Assembly (NCBI GenBank): GCA_021817355.1
Contig: JAKAVI010000031.1
Location: forward strand, 1 to 6,367
Direction of reading: 5' to 3'
Length of the DNA: 6,367 bases
Source of the DNA: Pseudomonadota bacterium
GTDB taxonomy: Bacteria; Pseudomonadota; Alphaproteobacteria; Micropepsales; Micropepsaceae
Position numbers and translations under genes: made by a program. Positions 1 through 5,854 of the stretch are shown one piece after another. Positions within the stretch are counted from its first letter, which is position 1; every line of letters begins with the position of its first letter. The notes under the pieces were generated by a model. The model was not told the DNA's origin. It worked only from the letters and a program-made list of their open reading frames with translations, and made no database searches.

Positions 1-1045
1 GATCTTCAGGGTCAACATTGATACAGGAAAGACGAAGTTACTAACGCCAGAGGCGGAAGACCACATCATAACGATGTCGCCACACGGCAAGTATTTCGTT
101 GATTCGTATTCAACACCGACTTCTCCGCCGGTTACGGTTCTGCGGTCGGCGAGAAGCGGGCGCATAATTGCAACAATAGCTGAGACGAATCTCGCTCGCC
201 TGAAGTCCATCGGTTGGGTGCCTCCAATTCCATTTACCGTAAAGGCAAGGGATGGCAAGACAACTCTTTATGGCCTTATGTATAAGCCAACCAATTTCAA
301 TCCTCATAAAAAATACCCGGTAATCGACTTTGTCTATCCCGGGCCGCAAATTGGGTCGATCGCAACTTTTAGCTTCCGTTCGGAACGCGGCAGCCATCAG
401 GCATTGGCTGAGCTCGGTTTTATCGTTGTTACTATTGACGGCATGGGCACGCCGTACCGGTCCGCGAAGTTTCAACGCTATTGGTATGGCGATATGGGTG
501 ACGACACAATTCCTGATCAGGTTACAGGGATAAAGCAACTCGCTGCCAGATATCCATGGATGGATATTAGCCGCGTGGGCATCTGGGGCCACTCAGGCGG
601 CGGCAATGCTACGGTATCAGCAATGCTCCACTATCCTGACTTCTTTAAAGTGGGCTGGGCTGAAAGCGGCAACTACGATAATCGCGATTACATCTATGAC
701 TGGGGTGAAAGGTGGGAAGGGCCGTTGATAAAATATAAAAATGGCACCACGAATTACGACAATCAAGCTAGTGAACTGCTGGCAAAGAACCTCAAGGGGC
801 ATTTGATGCTGGTAACAGGGTCAATTGATGACAACGTCTCGCCCAACAATACGTACCTGATGGTCAACGCCCTGATGAATGCGAATAAGAATTTCAGCAT
901 GCTCGTGGTCCCCAATGAGCATCATCATTATGGGTCTCACACTCCTTATGTAACCCGTCGCTGTTGGGATTTCTTCGTCAAATATCTTGCGGGGGATACG
1001 CCACCGCATGAGTTTGATGGAATCCCAAAAACCCTTGATAAGTGA
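1..1045 (+). CDS. S9 family (DPP IV-type) serine peptidase, C-terminal part
   Basis: The gene is cut by the left edge: the frame is open from base 2 with no convincing start, and 347 residues are visible. The first ~70 residues look like the end of a beta-propeller; the rest is the alpha/beta hydrolase peptidase domain. The nucleophile elbow GHSGGG puts the serine at codon 593-595. The acid is the first Asp of IDDNV (827-829), and the base is the middle His of NEHHHYG (923-925). Ser-to-Asp spacing (78) and Asp-to-His spacing (32) equal those of human DPP4 (Ser630, Asp708, His740), which supports an intact triad. A VYPGP segment matches the DPP4 YAGP oxyanion-tyrosine region. Members of this family remove dipeptides, often after proline, from peptides in the periplasm or outside the cell. 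The exact specificity is unknown because the propeller, with its Glu-Glu N-terminus anchor, is outside the window. It ends in TGA and is followed by a terminator, so it is the last gene of its transcript. Confidence 0.93.
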   Translation, partial: IFRVNIDTGKTKLLTPEAEDHIITMSPHGKYFVDSYSTPTSPPVTVLRSARSGRIIATIAETNLARLKSIGWVPPIPFTVKARDGKTTLYGLMYKPTNFNPHKKYPVIDFVYPGPQIGSIATFSFRSERGSHQALAELGFIVVTIDGMGTPYRSAKFQRYWYGDMGDDTIPDQVTGIKQLAARYPWMDISRVGIWGHSGGGNATVSAMLHYPDFFKVGWAESGNYDNRDYIYDWGERWEGPLIKYKNGTTNYDNQASELLAKNLKGHLMLVTGSIDDNVSPNNTYLMVNALMNANKNFSMLVVPNEHHHYGSHTPYVTRRCWDFFVKYLAGDTPPHEFDGIPKTLDK

Positions 1046-1416
1046 GGGCATAGAAGCCCGCGCGTAGGTATGCGTGTCTGTCTGGCGTGGGTGGCCCAGG
1101 AAGTCGCTCAAGGCGTGAAGCCTTGGGCGATTTTTCCGAGATGATTGCGGACTTTGGATTTTGCTGCTGGCCCTAAGACAGTCTTGCCTGATGCAAAGTG
1201 ATCCAGGTTCAGCGCTATAGGTCTTGCGTGAAATTGGGGTGGCGGCTCTGCAGGAGGTCACCGCCTACTGGCACCCTTCTGCCGATCCTAAATGTTACTT
1301 GCGGAAACTTCTGTGCACAGGCCAGCCCAATATTTCCATAACCGGTCCAACGGTACCTGAAGTATCCGTACCGCTTTAGCGGGTAGAAACCTTTGCAAGG
1401 GACCTACCGCCGTTTG
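1046..1416. other. Convergent intergenic region
   Basis: This 371-base stretch lies between the stop of the peptidase gene and the stop of the PAP2 gene on the other strand. It contains the terminator at 1101-1135. There is also a short perfect hairpin around 1371-1382 (CCGC/GCGG around TTTA) and a nested imperfect palindrome at about 1379-1411. Either could help end the leftward PAP2 transcript, but no T-run follows them on that strand. I see no gene here. Confidence 0.6.
1101..1135 (+). terminator. Intrinsic (rho-independent) terminator of the S9 peptidase gene
   Basis: An 11-bp stem pairs 1104-1114 with 1120-1130, with a single G-U pair and a five-base loop (GTGAA), followed directly by TTTTT at 1131-1135. 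The bases AAG just before the stem can pair with the T-run, as in typical terminators. It lies about 60 bases after the peptidase stop. The T-run is only on the right, so it serves + strand transcripts. Confidence 0.88.
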
Positions 1417-1974
1417 TCACCACTTGTATTTCAGAGACATATATGCGCCGCCTGGACCCGCTGAAAGGCCAGTAGAAAATCCTCGAGGCTGGTATCTTGT
1501 TGTAAAAATTTCATTGTAGCCGAGAGAAATGGCCGCGCTAGCGACGACGTCCCACCAGTGATGCTCACCGCTGTCAACGCGAGAGTATCCAACAAACGCA
1601 GCAGCAGCGTATGCAGGTACACCGAATTTCCATCCATAGCGCTGCCAGAGATACTGAGCCGGCACAAAAGCTACCGCGGAGGTGCCGGAGGGAAAGGAGT
1701 CCAAATTACTCCGGCCATGGCACGGCATGGCGAATGGTCTACATTCGTGTATGAAATGTTTTAGGCCATACACCGTCCCAACTGTCGCAATTCCCGTGAC
1801 CGCGGCTTGCGCCAGTCCAATCCAGTCGTTGCGCCACACTGTAATTCCGCCCGCAATAACCGGCAACGCAATCGCAACATCCTGGCCAAGTGCCTTGACG
1901 CTGGATGAGGCCTGTGCAGGCAGAGTAAAACCTGACAGGCAGACAAAAACGGCCAGGAAAACTCGGAATTTCAT
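1417..1974 (-). CDS. Exported PAP2-superfamily phosphatase with altered motif 2 (PSGT)
   Basis: A 185-residue protein of the PAP2/vanadium-haloperoxidase phosphatase family, which removes phosphate from lipids or other phosphoesters. It starts with a signal peptide (hydrophobic residues 5-19, likely cut after AQA at 20-22), so it should act in the periplasm. Motif 1 is KHFIHECRP (Lys72, Arg79, Pro80). Motif 3 is SRVDSGEHHWWD (Ser131, Arg132, nucleophile His138, Asp142). Motif 2 reads SFPSGTSA: the usual His after PSG, which protonates the leaving group, is Thr98 (codon 1681-1683). Hydrophobic stretches at about 32-46 and 55-70 and around 118-130 are typical of the fold. The tail is rich in Gly and aromatics and ends in Trp. 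The ATG is preceded by GGGGGAC at a good distance. The gene stands alone, convergent with the peptidase gene and divergent from the PiT-like gene. The fold is sure; activity and substrate are not. Confidence 0.9.
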   Translation of the reverse strand: MKFRVFLAVFVCLSGFTLPAQASSSVKALGQDVAIALPVIAGGITVWRNDWIGLAQAAVTGIATVGTVYGLKHFIHECRPFAMPCHGRSNLDSFPSGTSAVAFVPAQYLWQRYGWKFGVPAYAAAAFVGYSRVDSGEHHWWDVVASAAISLGYNEIFTTRYQPRGFSTGLSAGPGGAYMSLKYKW

Positions 1975-2743
1975 AGTGTCCCCCGTATATACAGATTAAA
2001 TTCTAGCCGTCAGATGCGAGAGCCTTTAGAAACCAGCCATCAGGCACGGTTGAGGTTCGCGGCATCGAGGTAGGCGAGCGCCGCCAATGTCGAAATTCTC
2101 AAAAGCTCTTTGCGCAAGCTGCAATCCCCTATCCCATTTCCAGGACGAGAACAGGCGGCGGAAAAGGAATCAAGTGTCTAGATGAAGGTGGAAGCAGGAA
2201 TTTTGTCCTCTGTTACGGCCTGGGGGGATGAAATGACGGGGAAGTCAAGCGTCCTAAGGGAGGCTCGAGCATTCGAAGCGTCCTTCGGGGATCATAAGGG
2301 GGGCCAGGCACCCAAAGCCCGTGCAGCTGTTAGCGGACGGCTGGGACTGCGCTAAGTGTCATGGTGTACCTGAGAGGTGGCCGCTTCCGGACATGGCGTG
2401 TGCCATTACGAATGCGGGTGATGAAGGGAGTGGAGCCGGGGGCGCCGGCCGGATTTTGGGTCAATTACCTCACAGATGAAGCGGATTTCATCAAATCACG
2501 GAAGCACGTAGGCTTGCAGGCACATGCTATGCCCTGCACCTCGATCGGCATGCACTCTGGGCGGGAGCCGGCACGGGCGTCGCGTAAACTGTAGGCAGCT
2601 AACCAAATCGGGCTACGGAATTTCGCGGAATAACGTGCGGGAGCACTTTGCCCAGACAAAATACGACGGTCGCGAATTTCCCGTTCTGACCGGTGGATCG
2701 GCCGGAGAACGGTTTTACACTATACAAGGAAGCTGATCAGGCC
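1975..2743. other. Long divergent intergenic region without a recognisable gene
   Basis: These 769 bases separate the starts of the PAP2 gene (-) and the PiT-like gene (+), and must hold both promoters. A TAGAAT and a TATATA box lie just upstream of the PAP2 start on the minus strand (about 1986-2005), without a good -35. The part 2220-2460 is rich in G-runs on the + strand. Three short unsupported reading frames overlap here (2361-2594 +, 2465-2659 -, 2524-2736 +), plus a 57-codon frame at 2182-2355 (+) with only a distant AAAGGA upstream. None gives a recognisable protein. The stretch may be decayed coding sequence or an untranslated leader; neither can be shown. Confidence 0.5.
2726..2732 (+). 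promoter_or_regulatory. Ribosome binding site of the PiT-like gene
   Basis: AAGGAAG lies 11 bases before the ATG at 2744, a somewhat long spacing. An in-frame GTG at 2693 would add 17 polar residues (including DRPENG) before the first membrane helix and has no ribosome binding site. This favours the ATG. Confidence 0.55.
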
Positions 2744-3694
2744 ATGGATGCCGCGACAGTCATATTGGTACTTCTCGCGGTGGCATTTGCGTGGAGCATG
2801 GGCGCCCATTACACCGGAGCCTGTATGGGTATGCCGCATGCCATGGGAAGCATCAGGCTTTCCCCCGCTCTTTGGCTCATGGCCCCGCTCACGCTCCTGG
2901 GCGCAGCCTTTCTAAGTCATAGAGTCCTGTTCAATATCGGTCATGGAATTTTGATCGCGCACCATATGGCGACAACGACCGCTATTGCGATTCTCGCGGC
3001 GGCGTTCGCGCTTACCACGTATTTTACTTGGCGTCGGATACCAACTTCAACGATTCAGATTTTAGTATTTTCCATTATTGGTGCAGGTTTGGCGCAAGGG
3101 CTGGCGATCCGCTGGGGTCTTGTTTTTCGTCTGGCTACGCTATGGATCACGGCTCCATTCATAGCCTTTCTTTTGGGTTATGCAATTACCAAGACGCTTG
3201 ATTTCATGCCTCGGTTCGCGAACAGCGGCAGTACGGGCATGATCGGGCGCAGCCTTGTTATTGTCGGCGGCGCTGCCTCGCTGGCGATGGGGGCAAATGA
3301 TGTCTCCAATGCCACGGCAGTCTTTCTTACCACCGGGATTTCGGGGCCATTTCTCGCCGGAGTCCTCGGTGGAATCGGCCTTGCAGCGGGGGTACTAACC
3401 TGGGGCAGGCCACTGCTCGAACGCATCGCCTTTGGTGTGGTGAAGGTAGACATGTCTATGGCGACAGCTGCTCAGCTAGTTCAGGCGATCGTCGTGCTTG
3501 CCGCGGTACTGGCGGGATATTTCACGTCTATGAATCAGGCTTTAATTGGGGCAATGACCGGAGCCGGTGTTGCGCGGGGTCGGGAGACTATCGATCGGAA
3601 AATTATTGGCGCCGTTATGCGTGGCTGGGTGATTGGCCCCGTCGCAGGAGTAGTTCTTGGATTTTTGTTCTGCAGGTTTACACAAGTGATTTAA
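2744..3694 (+). CDS. PiT-family (inorganic phosphate transporter-like) membrane protein
   Basis: A 316-residue, strongly hydrophobic protein with about eight membrane segments. PiT proteins are built from two inverted repeats, each with a GxND-type motif, and move phosphate across the inner membrane with a cation. Here the second repeat keeps GANDVSNATAVF (residues 183-194). The first repeat reads GAHYTGACMG (20-29) where the common form is GANDVANAMG, so its Asn and Asp are gone. The following IPTST segment (99-103) matches the PTST part of the usual PTSTTH loop but continues with IQ; the matching loop in the second half is TSMNQA (261-266). The AHYTGA form seems familiar to me as a distinct branch annotated as phosphate transporter, but this is from memory. 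It is likely a single gene, convergent with opgD, with 134 bases between the stops. The family call is good; the substrate is open. Confidence 0.85.
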   Translation: MDAATVILVLLAVAFAWSMGAHYTGACMGMPHAMGSIRLSPALWLMAPLTLLGAAFLSHRVLFNIGHGILIAHHMATTTAIAILAAAFALTTYFTWRRIPTSTIQILVFSIIGAGLAQGLAIRWGLVFRLATLWITAPFIAFLLGYAITKTLDFMPRFANSGSTGMIGRSLVIVGGAASLAMGANDVSNATAVFLTTGISGPFLAGVLGGIGLAAGVLTWGRPLLERIAFGVVKVDMSMATAAQLVQAIVVLAAVLAGYFTSMNQALIGAMTGAGVARGRETIDRKIIGAVMRGWVIGPVAGVVLGFLFCRFTQVI

Positions 3695-3828
3695 TTCTCA
3701 TTCGTCTGGGATGCGTGCACTCTGTCCAAGCATTCGGCGAGTGGAGACGGAATTTCTGGATAGCATGGGCAATGCTGTACGCAAGAGCGGTGATGATTCA
3801 GCTAACGGGTGAGAAAAAAATTGAAGGC

Positions 3829-5403
3829 TTAGAGCGGGCCAGGAAAATATTGGTAGAGCCAGGTTTCAGTGAGAGCTCCATTTCCGAGTGGTACGTAACA
3901 TCTAAGGTCGATCGGATCTTTTCCTTCAATCTGTAAGTCAAAAAAAGCCCGCCAAATTTTCGTACCTACTACTGGTATTACCGCAAGTCCAGACGGTTTG
4001 CCGCGTGATGCAGTCACTACGGGCTTCAGATCATAGCGTCTTTTCATGGAGGAGAGTGGTCCACCGGAAAAATCAATAACGAATTTACGTACATTTTCCT
4101 CTGCTGGTTGTCCTGGAATTCCACCTTCTCCGATCCGAGTTGCAATGACTTCGGCAACATTCTTTGGTCGAAACGGTTGGTGATTTTGCCAATAGAGGCG
4201 ATAGACAAGTTTCATGTGGCTGCCGGCCTTTATGGCATGCTTAGGTAGCCAATAGGCCACGATATTATCGTGGATTTCATCGCTGGTCGGAATTTCCACC
4301 AGTTGAACCACACCAGCACCCCACGGCTCGAGCGGTTCCACCCAGACACTCGGTCTACGATTGTAGAGTGCGCCATCATCCTCATAGTTGGTGAACGAAC
4401 GATCACGCTGCAGGAGACCAAAACCTTTAGGATTGACGTCCTCAAACGAATTAACCTGTAGAGTAGCGGGATTATTAAGGGGACGCCAGATGCGCTCACC
4501 ACTGCCGGTCCAGAGCGAAAGGCCATCGCTATCATGAACTGCAGGTCGCCAGTCAGTTCTCTTCCAGTAGTCAGTGTTGCCATACCAGAACATGCTAGTT
4601 AGCGGAGCTACTCCAAGTCGGCGGATATCTTGACGCATGAAGAGTTGAGCTTCGATCTCCATCACAGCGCCATGCGGCCCAAAGACGGAGCGAATTCTGT
4701 ATGCGCCAGTCAGGCTGGGGCCCTCTAAAAGGGCATAGATCAGCACGACGTGCGGCTGATCGGGCTGTTCGCTGATCCAGAACTGGCTGAAGCGAGGGAA
4801 TTCTTCTTTCGTGGAAAGAGCCGTGTCAACTGCAATCCCGCGTGCAGACAATCCATACTGATTTTCCGCACCTGCGGTACGAAAGTAGCTAGCTCCCTGA
4901 AAGGCCAGCCAGTCGGTATTGCTGCGGGGGCCGTCCATCACACGGAAGCCCGAGAATCCGATGTTTGGAGGGAACTTGGCGGCCAGACCGGTGTGTCCAT
5001 AGTTGAAGTAATCCGGACGATAAATAATTTGGCGGGAGTACTCACCTTCGAGCACGTGAACGGTTACGGGGAGATTATCGAAGCGGTTGAGTGGAAAAAA
5101 TCTAACCGGGAAATGGCCCGGCCCCTTCGACCAGAGGGCATGGTTTGGCTTGTATGTGATCTTCTGAACAAGATCGAAGTCGAGGGATTGAACCAGGGCA
5201 GCAGCAGGTGGAACAGGTGCATGGTAGGCGGAGTGAGCTAGATGCTGCGCGAGGTCCAGCAACCGCTCAAAGCTGAAGCGTTCAGGTCTACCTAGCGCTA
5301 ATCCGCTTTGTGGTGCGAGGGCGAGAGCGGGACCGGTACTGAGTGTAGCCAAAGCAGTTGAAGCTATGCTTCCGACCAGGAAAGTTCTGCGATCTGTGGC
5401 CAA
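3829..5403 (-). CDS. opgD: Glucan biosynthesis protein OpgD (MdoD), Tat-exported, GH186-type
   Basis: A 524-residue periplasmic protein of osmoregulated periplasmic glucan synthesis. The N-terminus has a Tat signal, TDRRTFLVG, with twin Arg at 5-6, then a hydrophobic stretch ending near ALALA. A Tat signal is the usual mark of OpgD as against OpgG. Conserved family blocks are FSGFRVMD (about 150-157), HDSDGL (290-295), FEDVNPKGFGLLQRDRSF (320-337), RRPSVWVEP (349-357) and EIHDNIVAYW (376-385). Asp291 of HDSDG and Asp379 of HDN are 88 residues apart, the same spacing as the catalytic Asp300 and Asp388 I recall for E. coli OpgD, a GH186 beta-1,2-glucanase. The active site therefore looks intact. 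Length is close to the E. coli protein (551). I chose the TTG at 5401-5403 because GAGGA (5413-5417) sits nine bases before it but directly touches the upstream GTG (5410-5412), which would add three residues. A T-run lies just after the TAA, without a good stem. It is divergent from opgH. Confidence 0.95.
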   Translation of the reverse strand: MATDRRTFLVGSIASTALATLSTGPALALAPQSGLALGRPERFSFERLLDLAQHLAHSAYHAPVPPAAALVQSLDFDLVQKITYKPNHALWSKGPGHFPVRFFPLNRFDNLPVTVHVLEGEYSRQIIYRPDYFNYGHTGLAAKFPPNIGFSGFRVMDGPRSNTDWLAFQGASYFRTAGAENQYGLSARGIAVDTALSTKEEFPRFSQFWISEQPDQPHVVLIYALLEGPSLTGAYRIRSVFGPHGAVMEIEAQLFMRQDIRRLGVAPLTSMFWYGNTDYWKRTDWRPAVHDSDGLSLWTGSGERIWRPLNNPATLQVNSFEDVNPKGFGLLQRDRSFTNYEDDGALYNRRPSVWVEPLEPWGAGVVQLVEIPTSDEIHDNIVAYWLPKHAIKAGSHMKLVYRLYWQNHQPFRPKNVAEVIATRIGEGGIPGQPAEENVRKFVIDFSGGPLSSMKRRYDLKPVVTASRGKPSGLAVIPVVGTKIWRAFFDLQIEGKDPIDLRCYVPLGNGALTETWLYQYFPGPL

Positions 5404-5412
5404 GGCGTTCAC

Positions 5413-5420
5413 TCCTCAAA
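5413..5420 (-). promoter_or_regulatory. Ribosome binding site that decides the opgD start
   Basis: On the minus strand TTTGAGGA is followed with no gap by GTG (5410-5412) and nine bases later by TTG (5401-5403). An in-frame TGA (5416-5418) overlaps the site, so no earlier start is possible. The spacing favours the TTG start. Confidence 0.65.
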
Positions 5421-5467
5421 TATAGCTCCGCAATGTCCAGATCATTCCCAGCGTCGGAGAACTGAGC

Positions 5468-5599
5468 ATGAGGCGGAACGCCGTCGCTGGTCTGTCAGGC
5501 CGCGGCCAGATTGTCGCCGCATTTGTGGGTTCTTCGAGAAAGGCCGCAGTGACCGGGCCGACCTTTGCAAACTCAGGCCCAAGTACCATCTGCAATTGA
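5468..5599 (+). CDS. Possible 43-codon leader ORF upstream of opgH
   Basis: A short frame beginning with ATG at 5468, preceded by GGAGA at 5456-5460 with seven bases between. It encodes 43 residues with a mildly hydrophobic centre (QIVAAFVG) and ends with TGA at 5597-5599. That TGA overlaps the GAGGAGGA ribosome binding site of the next ORF, an arrangement that would allow coupling. I do not recognise the peptide. The opposite strand is also open here, so this may be chance; it is listed because of its ribosome binding site and its contact with the next one. Confidence 0.22.
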   Translation: MRRNAVAGLSGRGQIVAAFVGSSRKAAVTGPTFANSGPSTICN

Positions 5600-5605
5600 G
5601 GAGGA
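5598..5605 (+). promoter_or_regulatory. Strong ribosome binding site of the opgH-leading ORF
   Basis: GAGGAGGA, a near-perfect Shine-Dalgarno sequence, lies nine bases before the ATG at 5615. It is the best such site in the window and the main reason to take the 79-codon ORF as translated. Confidence 0.7.
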
Positions 5606-5614
5606 CAACTCGTA

Positions 5615-5854
5615 ATGCAATTGCCCAACGGCAAGAATTTTGAGGTCGTCTCACGCCCTGCCGATACAGGGCGCAGGCAGGTGGCCGAAATCGGACCAGG
5701 CTTCACCGCGATGCCGGAAAGTCAGTCTATCTCTATGATTGAACAGACGATTTTATCCTGGACGCCCAGCCGCGCAGCGGCGGCGCTGTGGTTGCTGGTA
5801 CAACGTGGCGCGCGGGCCACGCGGGCTTCTGAGGGTAGTGAGGCCCGGTCATGA
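5615..5854 (+). CDS. 79-residue ORF coupled to opgH; possibly its detached N-terminal extension
   Basis: The ATG has a strong ribosome binding site (5598-5605), and the stop overlaps the opgH start as ATGA (5851-5854), so translation of the two is probably coupled. The peptide has no signal sequence and only a weak hydrophobic patch (AAAALWLLV, residues 55-63); its C-terminal 20 residues are rich in Arg, Ala, Ser and Glu. Many OpgH proteins have a cytoplasmic N-terminal extension before the first membrane helix that includes a MPEQSL-like block about 35 residues in. Here TAMPESQSIS stands at residues 31-40, at a similar depth, while the opgH frame itself starts almost at the first helix. I infer that this ORF is that extension in another frame. 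This could be a true split, a frameshift mutation or a sequence error. Otherwise it is a small protein of unknown function. Confidence 0.55.
   Translation: MQLPNGKNFEVVSRPADTGRRQVAEIGPGFTAMPESQSISMIEQTILSWTPSRAAAALWLLVQRGARATRASEGSEARS

Noticed and set aside
821..1261. 146-codon minus-strand ORF covering the peptidase C-terminus and its terminator
   Set aside because: It is antisense to the catalytic Asp and His region of the peptidase and runs through an intrinsic terminator; a chance frame.
2222..2303. G-quadruplex candidate
   Set aside because: The G-runs are real, but the loops between them (about 7 to 46 bases) are too long and uneven for a canonical quadruplex.
2182..2355. 57-codon + strand ORF in the gap
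   Set aside because: The only possible ribosome binding site is about 14 bases away, and the composition and sequence suggest no protein family.
2361..2736. Overlapping short ORFs in the gap (2361-2594 +, 2465-2659 -, 2524-2736 +)
   Set aside because: They contradict each other, lack ribosome binding sites and have no recognisable motifs. I also considered a group II intron or transposase remnant but found no domain V-like hairpin, terminal inverted repeats or target duplication.
2693..2743. Earlier GTG start for the PiT-like gene
   Set aside because: It adds a polar 17-residue segment before the first helix and has no ribosome binding site, while AAGGAAG precedes the ATG at 2744.
3715..3936. 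73-codon + strand ORF between the PiT-like gene and opgD
   Set aside because: Half of it is antisense to the conserved C-terminus of opgD, it starts with GTG without a ribosome binding site, and the product is not recognisable.
5416..5706. 96-codon minus-strand ORF ending in a TGA that overlaps the opgD ribosome binding site
   Set aside because: It starts with GTG without a ribosome binding site, gives no recognisable protein, and overlaps the better supported + strand ORF at 5615-5854. The TGA contact is probably chance.
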